Positions 1-8,141 of a DNA stretch of 64,000 bases are shown here, in pieces. Under the pieces are notes generated by a model. That model ran no database searches, had not been told where the DNA came from, and was given only the letters and a program-made list of their open reading frames with translations. The translations under genes and the position numbers were made by a program. Numbering within the stretch: the first letter of the stretch is position 1; each line of letters opens with the position of its first letter. Origin of the DNA: Rudanella paleaurantiibacter (GTDB taxonomy: Bacteria; Bacteroidota; Bacteroidia; Cytophagales; Spirosomataceae); NCBI RefSeq assembly GCF_009184635.1, contig NZ_WELI01000006.1:434001-498000 (forward strand), read 5' to 3'.

Positions 1-2
1 CC

Positions 3-260
3 CAAGTAAAGCCGTGGGGGCCGCGTTTACCCGTCAAGACCCGGCTGTTGCCCCCGTTTCGGATTATGCAGCAGCACGACGGAAAAACCTGGTTGCTGAC
101 CCAGCCCGAGGCTACCGGCCGCGCCCGGCTGGGGTCGCTCAAACAGGTGAAGGTAAACCCGGCGTATTTTCCTGATATTAGCCAGGGGCGGGTGCTGAGC
201 ACCTTTGTGGTTGATGATTTTGAGATGACGTTTCCAGTGCCCCAAAGTACGCCGGTATAG
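3..260 (+). CDS. 3' end of an unidentified gene (partial)
   Basis: The frame is open from the first bases of the window to a TAG at 258-260, giving the last 85 residues of a protein whose start lies outside. I do not recognise a family. The visible part is soluble-looking, with no membrane segment, and ends in FPVPQSTPV. Composition and strand agree with the following envelope genes, and the opposite-strand frame here looks like a shadow. It could be the tail of an envelope or surface protein, but nothing visible proves that. The 167 bases to the next gene hold no other frame I would call. Confidence 0.5.
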   Translation, partial: QVKPWGPRLPVKTRLLPPFRIMQQHDGKTWLLTQPEATGRARLGSLKQVKVNPAYFPDISQGRVLSTFVVDDFEMTFPVPQSTPV

Positions 261-427
261 AAGTACCAGTGCGCCCCGCAGACACCCTGCCGCCGAGCGG
301 GTTAGGTACCAATGGCTATGAAACCTAAGCGAAAGCTGACGGTTTGTATTACCTTTGTCTATTGCGCCAAAATGGGTCGTTTCTGGCAATAGAACGCCAG
401 CAGAAACGTTTCAGGTAATAAATTGAT

Positions 428-2239
428 ATGCAACCGACTCTGTCCCTTCTTCCTTCGCCAAGAACCCACTCCGGGCGGTATGGTTTATGGTTTGCCGGAC
501 TGTTGGGCACGATGGCAAGCCTGGTGCTGACACCCGTGCAGGCGCAGAACCCCGCACCCCCGCTTTCGCTTACCGCCCCGGTTCCCGTCGATGAAACCCG
601 TGCCCGGCTTGAAGAGGAAACGCTCTTTGCCGATGGGATGAAGTTTATGATGACCGACGAGCCAACCAAAGCCCTGGCTCAGTTCGAGAAACTCCTTCAA
701 AAAAAGCCCAACAACGCGGCCGCCCGGTATGCAGCCGCGCAGGCTCTGATGAAAACCGGCAAGGTGGTTGAGGCCATCCCGTATGCCCTGAAAGCGTACG
801 AAGCCGAAAAAACAAACAAATACTACAATCTGCTGCTGGCCGAACTGTACGTAAAACAGAAACGCTACGCCGAAGCCGAACGCCTGTACGAAGACCTGCT
901 CAAGCAAAGCACCGAGAATATGGAGTACGGGGTGGAGCTGGCGGCAATCTACCTGTTCGACGAGAAGCCCGATAAAGCCCTCGAAACGTACAACCGGGTA
1001 GAAAAGGCGCTGGGTCTCAATGAAGAGATTACGCGACAAAAGCAGCGTATCTATCTGAAGCAGAATAAAATAGATAAGGCTGTAGAAGAAGCCGAGAAGC
1101 TGGTGGCCTACGAACCCGGCGACCCCGACTACCTGCTTGAAGGAGCCGAACTGCTCATGGCTAACGACCGCGACGATCAGGCCATTGGCTGGCTCGAACG
1201 GGCGCTCAAACTCAGCCCTGAACTACCGCAGGCACACGTATTGCTGGCCGAAATCTACCGGAAAAAAGGCGATATGACCCGGGCCCGAAAAGAGCTCGAT
1301 TTTGTGTTTGCCAACCCCAACCTCGAAGCGGGCCTGAAAGCCCGGATTCTGTCGAGCTACGTAGGGTTGTCGGATAACAGCGCCAATGCCCAACAGGATG
1401 CCCTCAAACTGGCGCAGGAACTGGCCAAAGCGCATCCGAACGATGCCCGCTCGCAATTGATGCTGGCCGACCTGCTGGTGCAGCAGGGCAAAAAAGCCGA
1501 AGCGCGCGATCTGTACGCTAAGGCCGCTCAGCTCGATGGCTCTACGTACGAAATTTGGGGCGCTTTGCTGCAGCTCGATGGCGAGCTTAACCAGGTCGAT
1601 AGTTTGCTGGTACACTCGCAGAAAGCCCTCGAACTGTTTCCGAATCAGGGTTTGTTCTGGTATTCCAACGGAACGGCCAACCTGTACAAACGGAAGTACC
1701 CCGAGGCTGTTGAGTCGCTCGAAGAAAGCCGCAAGTTGTTGGCTAATGCCACCACCGCCGAGCTGGAAAGCCTGATGAAAGCCGTGAATGCGCAGTTGGG
1801 CGATGCCTACAATGGCATCGGCGACCATGCCAAATCCGACGAGGCCTACGAGTTGGTACTCAAAGACGACCCCCGCAACGAGCACGTTCTGAATAACTAC
1901 AGCTATTTTCTGTCGCTCCGCAAAGACAAACTCGACCGGGCCCTGACCATGTCGACAATGCTCGTTGAGCGTAACCCCAACAGCCCTACCTATCTCGACA
2001 CGCATGCCTGGGTGCTGTATGTTCGGAAGGAATACGCCAAGGCCCGCACGTTTCTGGAGAAGGCCGTTGCCGCCGATCCCAACGGTGTAAGTGGCACTAT
2101 TCTCGAACACTACGGCGATGTGTTGTTTCAGTTAGGCGAAAAAGATAAGGCCGTTGAGCAGTGGAAAAAGGCAAAACAAAAAGGTGAAAACAGCCAGCAG
2201 CTGGATAAGAAAATCGCTTCTGGCAAACTATATGAATAA
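428..2239 (+). CDS. Exported tetratricopeptide-repeat protein
   Basis: A 603-residue protein. The N-terminus has a basic stretch, a hydrophobic core at about residues 20-37 and a cleavage site after VQA (Ala39), so it should be exported. From about residue 60 to the end it is helical TPR repeats with the usual pattern of small and aromatic residues, for example AQFEKLLQKKPNNAAARYA near residue 85, and NNYSYFLSLR and DTHAWVLYVRKEYAKA near the C-terminus. TPR arrays act as protein-protein scaffolds. The gene overlaps the next lipoprotein gene by 8 bases, so the two are probably translated together. This places it in the outer-membrane or envelope assembly sphere, which is an inference from the neighbours. 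No catalytic domain is visible. Confidence 0.85.
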   Translation: MQPTLSLLPSPRTHSGRYGLWFAGLLGTMASLVLTPVQAQNPAPPLSLTAPVPVDETRARLEEETLFADGMKFMMTDEPTKALAQFEKLLQKKPNNAAARYAAAQALMKTGKVVEAIPYALKAYEAEKTNKYYNLLLAELYVKQKRYAEAERLYEDLLKQSTENMEYGVELAAIYLFDEKPDKALETYNRVEKALGLNEEITRQKQRIYLKQNKIDKAVEEAEKLVAYEPGDPDYLLEGAELLMANDRDDQAIGWLERALKLSPELPQAHVLLAEIYRKKGDMTRARKELDFVFANPNLEAGLKARILSSYVGLSDNSANAQQDALKLAQELAKAHPNDARSQLMLADLLVQQGKKAEARDLYAKAAQLDGSTYEIWGALLQLDGELNQVDSLLVHSQKALELFPNQGLFWYSNGTANLYKRKYPEAVESLEESRKLLANATTAELESLMKAVNAQLGDAYNGIGDHAKSDEAYELVLKDDPRNEHVLNNYSYFLSLRKDKLDRALTMSTMLVERNPNSPTYLDTHAWVLYVRKEYAKARTFLEKAVAADPNGVSGTILEHYGDVLFQLGEKDKAVEQWKKAKQKGENSQQLDKKIASGKLYE

Positions 2240-3137
2240 AGTACTCTTGCCCGGCTTGCTCATGCTGTCCCTTCTGAGTTCGGAAGGGTGCCGCCGACGG
2301 CGAATGTTGCAGCAAGTCCCCCCGTCTTTGTCGGCCGACTCGGTAGCCATCGTCAAGAAGCCAATCCCGCTTGATACGACCGCTGCCCGCCCGGATTCGG
2401 CCCGTGCCACTGCACCCGCGAGTGTGTCGGCTGCCGAGCCACCCCGGCCCCGACCCGGTATTGAGGAAGCCCGCGCCAATGTCGCCGAAATCGATTTCAA
2501 ATACCTGACCGCCCGCTCGAAAGTGAGCATTAAGAGTCAGGATGAGAATACCGACAATGCCAACATGAATATCCGGGTTCGGAAAGACAGCCTTATCTGG
2601 TTCTCGGTGCAGAAACTCGGTATCGAAGCCGCTCGGGGCATTGCCACCCGCGACAGTATCATTATTCTGGATAAGATTCACAGTGAATACTCGGTGTACG
2701 ACTTTCCGAGTCTGAGCCGACAGTTTAATTTCGAACTGAACTTCGATCTGCTTCAGGCGCTCATTGTGGGTAACTTGCCCCTGCCTAAACGGCCTGCTCA
2801 GAAAATCAAGAATGAGCGAGACTACCTTCTGTTGCGGCAGAGCGAAGGCAAGGTGATGCTCGAAAATTATATTGGTGAGGAAGACCGGAAACTGAAAAAG
2901 CTGATGGTTACCGAACAGCCCACCAAAAACACGCTCCGGCTTGATTATGCGGATTTTAAAGCCCTTAATAGCTTTCTGTTTCCGTACACCAGTCTGATTA
3001 CGTTAGATTATAAATCGAATGCCGATGGGCAGTTTTACCAGAAATTGCTGCAAATTCGGCATAACAAAGTAGAGCTGGTGGACAAAGACCCCGGTTTTCC
3101 GTTTAGCATTCCGCCCAAATATACCCGGCGGCCCTAA
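2232..3137 (+). CDS. DUF4292 family lipoprotein
   Basis: A 301-residue protein starting at the ATG inside ATGAATAA, which overlaps the stop of the TPR gene. An in-frame start upstream at 2154 would add a basic, non-signal-like extension, so I prefer 2232. The N-terminus is a lipoprotein signal (LLSLLSSEG, then Cys20) followed by four arginines and a Pro/Ala/Ser-rich linker to about residue 75. The rest matches my recollection of DUF4292, a Bacteroidota envelope family with a LolA/LolB-like beta fold; the conserved part starts around NVAEIDFKYLTARSKVSIK. A role in lipoprotein or outer-membrane handling is plausible from fold and context but not shown. It sits between a TPR protein and an EnvC-like protein. 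Confidence 0.8.
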   Translation: MNKVLLPGLLMLSLLSSEGCRRRRMLQQVPPSLSADSVAIVKKPIPLDTTAARPDSARATAPASVSAAEPPRPRPGIEEARANVAEIDFKYLTARSKVSIKSQDENTDNANMNIRVRKDSLIWFSVQKLGIEAARGIATRDSIIILDKIHSEYSVYDFPSLSRQFNFELNFDLLQALIVGNLPLPKRPAQKIKNERDYLLLRQSEGKVMLENYIGEEDRKLKKLMVTEQPTKNTLRLDYADFKALNSFLFPYTSLITLDYKSNADGQFYQKLLQIRHNKVELVDKDPGFPFSIPPKYTRRP

Positions 3138-3213
3138 GTGCTGTTTCTGGTTTGATGCGGTTGGCTGGGAACGGTATTCCCGCCATTACCCGGAACCTAC
3201 AAACCCTAAACTA

Positions 3214-4611
3214 TTGACTATTTTGCGTACGTTGCGTTTTCTCGTTCTTGGCTTATTTCTCTTGCCGGCAATGGTGTTGCCTGCCCAGGCGCAGCAACGG
3301 AATCGGCAGGCGTTGGAGCGGGAGAAAAAGCAGAATCTGGAACGAATGGCCGAAATCCGGTCGGTGCTGAAAAAGACCACCTCGGAGAAAGAAGTGACGT
3401 TGGGGCAGCTGAAAGCACTCAACCAGCAGATTAAGGCCCAAACAGAGCAAATTGAACTGCTCAACGAAGATCTGCAACTGACTGATTCTGAAATTGCCGA
3501 ACTCCGTCAGCAAAGTCAGAAACTAACCGGCGACCTCACCCGGCTGAAAAAGCAGTACGCTGATATGATTGTCCGCGCCGACCGGCGTCGGCAGCAACTC
3601 AACCCGCTCGGCTTTCTGTTCGCGGCCGATAACTTCAACCAACTCATTGCCCGCTACCGGTACCTCAAGCAGTATTCCAACGCCCGGCAGGGGCAGGTCA
3701 AACAAATTGAAGAGGTACAGGCCCAGATTAAGGGTAAACAGGTTGCTACTGAGCGTAAGCGACGCCAGCAGAAAACCACGATTACTGCCAAAGTAAGCGA
3801 GTCGAAAAAGCTGGAGAACCTCAAAGGCGAGCAGGATAAGGTCGTTAAGCAACTGAGCCAGAAAGAAAGTCAGCTCCGCGACGAACTGGCCGAAAGCCGT
3901 CGGTCGGTGGCGCGTCTGGAGAGTATGATTACCCGCATTATTGCGCGGGAGGCCCGCGAACGAGCCGCGCGTGAAGCCCGCGAACGGGCCGAGCGCGAAC
4001 GACTGGCGCGCGTTGAAGCGGCCCGAAAAGCCGCCGAACGCAAACGTGCTGAAGAGGCTGCCGCCCGAGAAAAACCGACCGAAGACCGTCCCATTACCGA
4101 ACCCGCGCCCGAGAAAGAGGTCGCTAAGGTCGACGTTCCCGAGAAAGCCGAGGTGGATGCCCGCCGGGATAACAATCTCAACGATGCCGAAATGGCCCTG
4201 GCGTCGTCGTTTGCGGCTTCGCGTCGGCGGTTGCCGTGGCCCGTACAGCGCGGGTTTGTGTCGGACCGGTTTGGGGTGCACAAACACCCGGTGCTGGGCA
4301 TTAACATCTCAAATCCAGGAATTGATATTCAGACAAACGCCGGAGAAACCGTGCGGTCGGTGTACGAGGGGGTAGTCATGAACGTCGAGTACGTAATGGG
4401 GAGCAACAACGTGGTAGCTATTCAGCACGGCGACTATTTCACCATTTACGCCAAGCTCAAAAGCGTGTCGGTACGGGTGGGGCAGCGGGTCAAAGCCCGC
4501 GAACCTATCGGTGTGGTGGCTACCGACGCCAAAGGGATTTCAGAACTCCAGTTTCAGGTTTGGAAAGAGTTTGCCAAAATGAACCCTGAAACGTGGCTGG
4601 CACCCCGGTAA
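3214..4611 (+). CDS. EnvC-like murein hydrolase activator (LytM domain)
   Basis: A 465-residue exported protein. The start is TTG at 3214, because the first in-frame ATG lies inside the signal peptide (hydrophobic LRFLVLGLFLLPAMVLPAQA, cleaved before QQRN). Residues about 25-240 form long coiled coils and 235-290 an Arg/Glu/Ala-rich charged helix. The C-terminal part (about 350-465) is a LytM/M23 fold. The metal-binding residues of active M23 peptidases are changed: the HxxxD site reads N367-PGI-D371, the YAHL-type site reads YAK414L, and the LHF-type site reads LQ446F. This is the pattern of EnvC/NlpD-type regulators, which activate amidases rather than cut peptidoglycan, so it is probably an activator of cell-separation amidases. 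Confidence 0.88.
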   Translation: MTILRTLRFLVLGLFLLPAMVLPAQAQQRNRQALEREKKQNLERMAEIRSVLKKTTSEKEVTLGQLKALNQQIKAQTEQIELLNEDLQLTDSEIAELRQQSQKLTGDLTRLKKQYADMIVRADRRRQQLNPLGFLFAADNFNQLIARYRYLKQYSNARQGQVKQIEEVQAQIKGKQVATERKRRQQKTTITAKVSESKKLENLKGEQDKVVKQLSQKESQLRDELAESRRSVARLESMITRIIAREARERAAREARERAERERLARVEAARKAAERKRAEEAAAREKPTEDRPITEPAPEKEVAKVDVPEKAEVDARRDNNLNDAEMALASSFAASRRRLPWPVQRGFVSDRFGVHKHPVLGINISNPGIDIQTNAGETVRSVYEGVVMNVEYVMGSNNVVAIQHGDYFTIYAKLKSVSVRVGQRVKAREPIGVVATDAKGISELQFQVWKEFAKMNPETWLAPR

Positions 4612-4629
4612 ACCGTAAACTTCAATATA

Positions 4630-5448
4630 ATGTCCATTCACAACCCCGATATCAAACGCGTTACCACGCATACCATTCAGGAACTGAAAAACCGAGGGGA
4701 GAAAATCACGGCACTCACAGCCTACGATTACTCCATGGCGCAGGTGGTCGATGCTGCCGGTGTCGAGATGATTCTGGTGGGCGATTCGGCCTCCAACGTG
4801 ATGGCCGGGCACGAAACTACCCTGCCCATCACCCTCGACCAGATGATTTATCACGCCAGTTCGGTGGTGCGGGCGGTTAAGCGGGCATTGGTTATTGTTG
4901 ACCTGCCGTTTGGGTCCTATCAGGGCAATTCGGAAGAAGCCCTGCGGTCGGCCATTCGGATTATGAAAGAGTCGGGGGCACATGCCGTCAAGCTCGAAGG
5001 GGGTCAGGAAATCAAGGAGTCGATTGTTCGGATTCTGAGCGCGGGCGTACCGGTTATGGGGCACCTGGGGCTTACTCCGCAGTCGATTTACAAGTTTGGT
5101 ACCTATGCCGTCCGGGCTAAAGAAGATGCCGAAGCCGCCAAACTGATGGAAGACGCGCTGATGCTTCAGGAGGTGGGTTGCTTTGGGGTAGTCCTCGAAA
5201 AAATTCCGGCCGCTCTCACCCGGCAGGTCTCCCAGGCACTTTCTATCCCAACAATTGGGATTGGCGGAGGCCCCGACGCCGACGGTCAGATTCTGGTTCT
5301 GCACGATTTGTTGGGCATTACCAAGGAGTTTAAGCCCCGGTTTCTGCGTCGGTATGCCGACCTGAACACGGTGATGACGGAAGCCATCGCTCATTACGTC
5401 GACGATGTAAAGGCCAAAGACTTCCCGAACGAAAAAGAAGCCTACTAA
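4630..5448 (+). CDS. panB: 3-methyl-2-oxobutanoate hydroxymethyltransferase
   Basis: This enzyme transfers a hydroxymethyl group from 5,10-methylenetetrahydrofolate to 2-oxoisovalerate, giving ketopantoate, the first committed step of pantothenate and CoA synthesis. The 272-residue length is normal for PanB. The Mg-binding positions are visible: GDS with Asp52, DLPFGSY with Asp91 and KLEGG with Glu123. The signature [13 protein letters not shown] follows the first. The start at 4630 is 18 bases after the EnvC stop, so it may be co-transcribed with the envelope genes, although the functions are unrelated. It is cytoplasmic. No other pan gene is in the window. Confidence 0.97.
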   Translation: MSIHNPDIKRVTTHTIQELKNRGEKITALTAYDYSMAQVVDAAGVEMILVGDSASNVMAGHETTLPITLDQMIYHASSVVRAVKRALVIVDLPFGSYQGNSEEALRSAIRIMKESGAHAVKLEGGQEIKESIVRILSAGVPVMGHLGLTPQSIYKFGTYAVRAKEDAEAAKLMEDALMLQEVGCFGVVLEKIPAALTRQVSQALSIPTIGIGGGPDADGQILVLHDLLGITKEFKPRFLRRYADLNTVMTEAIAHYVDDVKAKDFPNEKEAY

Positions 5449-5529
5449 GTTAGTGAGTAATGCGTCGTGCTGAAGGCCCGTACCTTTCTGGTTAAACCCG
5501 GTAGCATTTCGCATTCATCATTACATATT

Positions 5530-6267
5530 ATGAAAAAGAAACTGCCTCCTTATCAGGTCGTTTACGAAGATAACCACCTGCTCATTGTCAACAAGGAGCC
5601 GGGGATTCTGGTGCAAAGTGACCGCACCGGCGACGCATCGCTGGTCGAAATCCTGCGCGACTATATCAAGGAGAAATACAACAAGCCGGGCGATGTATTT
5701 TTGCACCCGGTGCACCGACTCGACCGGCCGGTGAGTGGTTTGGTGGTGTTTGCCCGCACTTCAAAAGCCCTGGAGCGGATGATGGAGATTTTCCGGAAAC
5801 GGCAGGTGCAAAAAACCTACTGGGCTGTGGTTCGGCGCAAACCCCCTGAAGAAAGTGGTAAACTGATAAGCTGGCTGGTAAAAGACGAAGCCAAAAATCA
5901 GGTGACTACCTACACCCACGAGGTAGCAGGGTCGCAGCGGGCCGAACTAAACTACCGCGTACTGGGCAAAATCAATGAGCATTACTTGCTCGAAGTAGAC
6001 CCCATTACGGGCCGTCCGCATCAGATTCGGGCGCAATTGGCCGAGATGGGTTGCCCGATTCGGGGTGATATTAAGTATGGTTACGACCGGCCCACGCCCG
6101 ATAAGAAAATTTACCTGCACGCCCGTCGGCTTTACTTTCAGCATCCTGTTAAGAAGGAGCCCCTGATTTGCAAAGCGGGTTTGCCACGCGATCCGTTCTG
6201 GGAGGAGTTTCTGGAGCTTGATCAAGAAGAAATCAAAGATAAGAATATTGATTTCCTGTACGAGTAG
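5530..6267 (+). CDS. RluA-family pseudouridine synthase
   Basis: A 245-residue enzyme expected to isomerise uridine to pseudouridine in rRNA or tRNA. The family signature HRLDRPVSG is present with the catalytic Asp65, followed by GLVVFARTSKAL, and later the substrate-site segment ITGRPHQIRAQLAEMG. I start at ATG 5530; the upstream in-frame GTG at 5467 adds residues unlike the family. There is no S4 domain at the N-terminus, so it is a short RluA/RluC-like form; the exact target base cannot be told from sequence. The gene ends in front of a strong hairpin terminator. Confidence 0.93.
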   Translation: MKKKLPPYQVVYEDNHLLIVNKEPGILVQSDRTGDASLVEILRDYIKEKYNKPGDVFLHPVHRLDRPVSGLVVFARTSKALERMMEIFRKRQVQKTYWAVVRRKPPEESGKLISWLVKDEAKNQVTTYTHEVAGSQRAELNYRVLGKINEHYLLEVDPITGRPHQIRAQLAEMGCPIRGDIKYGYDRPTPDKKIYLHARRLYFQHPVKKEPLICKAGLPRDPFWEEFLELDQEEIKDKNIDFLYE

Positions 6268-6286
6268 GGGATCAAACCGTTGATAT

Positions 6287-6338
6287 ACACAAAAAGGCCC
6301 CGGCTGTACCAAGTGGTAAAAGCCGGGGCCTTTTGTGT
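6287..6338. terminator. Bidirectional rho-independent terminator
   Basis: The arms AAAAGGCCCCGGCT and AGCCGGGGCCTTTT form a stem that extends outward through ACAC/GTGT; an inner TACCA/TGGTA pair closes the loop. The T-run on one strand mirrors the A-run on the other. It lies between the convergent RluA gene and the small membrane protein gene and can end both transcripts. Confidence 0.9.
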
Positions 6339-6363
6339 ACTGTATGATTCATGTCTTGTAAGT

Positions 6364-6546
6364 TTACTCCAGCGAAGCACTCGTTTCTGCCTGCTGCGAA
6401 TCGGCAACATCGGTCATCATTTGATTGAACACCCGCTCAGCCATGTTAACCGCACCTTGAATTGCTCCGAAAGCGAGACACACGGGAAGAATGATGGGCA
6501 GGAAGAAAGCCCATTGAAACAGCATATACAAGCGAAACTTTCTCAT
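6364..6546 (-). CDS. Small hydrophobic protein, 60 aa
   Basis: A 60-residue frame with a short basic start (MRKFRLYM), a hydrophobic stretch of about residues 10-32 (LFQWAFFLPIILPVCLAFGA) and a polar, acidic C-terminus ending SASLE. This is the layout of a single-pass inner-membrane protein. I do not recognise a family. Support for it being real: sensible composition, an ATG start, and a strong terminator immediately downstream on its strand. It stands alone with an AT-rich region upstream. It may be a small regulatory or stress membrane protein; nothing shows which. Confidence 0.55.
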   Translation of the reverse strand: MRKFRLYMLFQWAFFLPIILPVCLAFGAIQGAVNMAERVFNQMMTDVADSQQAETSASLE

Positions 6547-6828
6547 CTTTAAGTTGAACCCTTTAACAATGGTTGAAATTACTCTCTCAGTTAGGATCAG
6601 AGAATAAAAAGGGAAAACAGATCATAGATTGTGTCTCTTTTTTGTTCTCATGATATTCAAAGTTAAACTTGATATTATACAATGCCAAGTTAACGCCGGG
6701 ATTTTTAATATAGTTTTTAGCTATTTAAGTCCCTTAAGCAGTCCAGATGCGTAATTTTCAAACAGTAAGCCCTATTTCTCTGATTGGCCAATAGACTTAG
6801 TGTTCACTTTTTAATCCAGATCTAACAG

Positions 6829-7344
6829 ATGCCAAAATCGTTTGCCCGACTTTTTTACTTGCTTTTAGTTTTACTCTGTTCGGCTTTCACGTGTTGCAAA
6901 AGCGAGGAGCAGAATCAGTCCCGAACCCAGGAGCCTTCACGAAACTGGCAAGATCGGAGGGCCCGTAAAGCCGATGATCGATACAATAATTCCTTTGACA
7001 AATACCATGCCAAGGAACGTAAAAACGCGAAGCAGCAAGGCGACGAGTATCGGTCTTCAAAAGCTCAGACAGGGCGGATTCCCCAAAAGGCGCTGGAGGT
7101 ACTGGCTCATATCCGGCAGTATAATCGCGCGCCCGAAGGCTACGTGGGTGGTCGACGGTTTGGTAATTTTGAGGGTCATTTGCCCCGGCAAAGCCTGGAA
7201 GGTGGCCGTATCGATTACCGCGAATGGGACGTAAACCCGCGGGTAAACGGCCGGAACCGAGGTGCCGAACGACTCGTAACCAGCTCCGACGGGCGCGCCT
7301 GGTACACCCTCGATCATTACAATACGTTTACCGAGATAAAGTAA
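6829..7344 (+). CDS. Exported barnase-type guanyl-specific ribonuclease
   Basis: A 171-residue protein. An N-terminal hydrophobic signal ([14 protein letters not shown]) is followed by Cys22-Cys23, so it is exported and possibly lipid-anchored, although Thr at -1 makes the lipobox imperfect. Residues 24-85 are a very charged Arg/Lys/Asp/Asn linker. Residues about 86-171 match the barnase fold: FGNFEGHLP corresponds to barnase FSNREGKLP, REWD holds the general base Glu132, ERLV the Arg148 and DHYNTF the general acid His163. All three catalytic residues are present, so it should cut RNA after guanosine. A barstar-like gene follows after 246 bases. ATTGGCCAAT at 6783-6792, 37 bases before the ATG, is a possible operator. 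Confidence 0.85.
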   Translation: MPKSFARLFYLLLVLLCSAFTCCKSEEQNQSRTQEPSRNWQDRRARKADDRYNNSFDKYHAKERKNAKQQGDEYRSSKAQTGRIPQKALEVLAHIRQYNRAPEGYVGGRRFGNFEGHLPRQSLEGGRIDYREWDVNPRVNGRNRGAERLVTSSDGRAWYTLDHYNTFTEIK

Positions 7345-7377
7345 GTACTGAGTCAAAAGTAAAAGTATAGTGTAAAA

Positions 7378-7418
7378 TGAACAATGAACAATGAACAATG
7401 AACAATGAACAATGAACA
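7378..7418. repeat. Heptamer tandem repeat TGAACAA
   Basis: Five perfect head-to-tail copies of TGAACAA plus a partial sixth lie between the RNase and barstar genes. Further on (about 7440-7470) the complementary motif appears as CATTGTGCATTATTCATTGTTCAT, so the whole can fold back on itself. The motif also occurs in the bioF-bioD gap (10160-10260). It is noncoding and could vary in length by slippage. Any effect on barstar expression is speculation. Confidence 0.85.
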
Positions 7419-7590
7419 GGTTGATTAATGGTTTAATACCCATTGTGCATTATTCATTGTTCATTTATTTAATACCTGTTTGTTTACAATGCGTTTATCC
7501 GTGCGGAGGCAGTATAGAGCAGCCCTGTGGTCGTAGTTGTGCGGACTCGGCCTGTTTCTAAACGATAAACCCAAAACTTAAAACCCATAC

Positions 7591-8037
7591 ATGGCCTCAA
7601 CGCCTAATATTTGGCTCAGCCGGTCGGAAGACGCCCTGGCTAAGCGCTTCGGAAGCGACGATTACTTCATTGCCCATATCGACGGGCAGAAAGCGATTAC
7701 GTTGCGCCAGTTTTACGAAGAAATAGCCGACGTGCTGGAGTTTCCGGTTTCGGGTTATAATCTGGATGCCCTCAATGACTCGCTCAACGACCTGCAATGG
7801 CTCGAAGATGTGAAAATTGTGCTCTACGTGACCGCTACCGATCTTTTCGTGAGCAAAGAGCGTGACCCTATCAAATTGAGCAGTATCCTGCAAATATTTG
7901 ACGCCACCGCCGAAGACTGGAAGTGGGTAGAAGACGACGAGCTGATGGAGCGTAAAGAATTTTATGTGGTGCTCGAAGATAGCCCCCGTATTCGGGAGGT
8001 ACTTCAGCGCGACGACATCGCCTTCGGTGAGTTGTAG
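7591..8037 (+). CDS. Barstar-family ribonuclease inhibitor
   Basis: A 148-residue protein with no signal peptide, so it is cytoplasmic. The barstar signature is clear: FPVSGYNLDALNDSL, where Asp59 and Asp63 correspond to barstar Asp35 and Asp39, the residues that plug the barnase active site. Barstar itself is about 90 residues; this one carries extra sequence at both ends, including an acidic middle (DWKWVEDDELMERKE). It follows the exported barnase-like RNase on the same strand and is the obvious immunity partner, protecting the cytoplasm if RNase is retained or taken up. The 246-base gap with repeats suggests separate expression. Pairing is inferred from family and position. Confidence 0.85.
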   Translation: MASTPNIWLSRSEDALAKRFGSDDYFIAHIDGQKAITLRQFYEEIADVLEFPVSGYNLDALNDSLNDLQWLEDVKIVLYVTATDLFVSKERDPIKLSSILQIFDATAEDWKWVEDDELMERKEFYVVLEDSPRIREVLQRDDIAFGEL

Positions 8038-8048
8038 AAAATTGAAAA

Positions 8049-8104
8049 GCCCTCTGATTAGGTAAGCGCTCACTGGTCAATGAGTGCTTACCTAATCAGA
8101 GGGC
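8049..8104. terminator. Long hairpin between convergent genes
   Basis: The arms start GCCCTCTGATTAGGTAAG and end CTTACCTAATCAGAGGGC, pairing over about 24 bp with one G-T wobble and a short loop. It lies between the barstar and thiolase stops, so it can end both transcripts. It lacks a proper T-run, so termination is inferred from position. Confidence 0.75.
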
Positions 8105-8127
8105 AACGATAAACCCAAAACGATAAA
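8105..8127. repeat. Dispersed AACGATAAACCCAAAAC repeat
   Basis: AACGATAAACCCAAAACGATAAA lies right after the hairpin and before the thiolase stop (split here: AACGATAAACCC then AAAACGATAAA). The same core is at 7561-7577 in front of the barstar gene and, as AAACGATAAACC, at 37975-38008. It is a short dispersed intergenic repeat seen only in gaps within this window; function unknown. Confidence 0.7.
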
Positions 8128-8141
8128 GGCTAAACTCGTTT

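Noticed and set aside
27-389. 120-codon frame on the - strand at the left edge
   Set aside because: It covers the tail of the + strand gene, has shadow-like composition and no start context; the + frame is open to the window edge.
7378-7418. Tandem array considered as a CRISPR
   Set aside because: Units of 7 bases without spacers and no cas genes nearby; it is a simple repeat.
7057-7443. 128-codon frame on the - strand starting MGIKPLINLFIVHCS
   Set aside because: Its N-terminus is only the heptamer TGAACAA array read backwards (repeated FIVHCSL), and the rest is antisense to the RNase gene.
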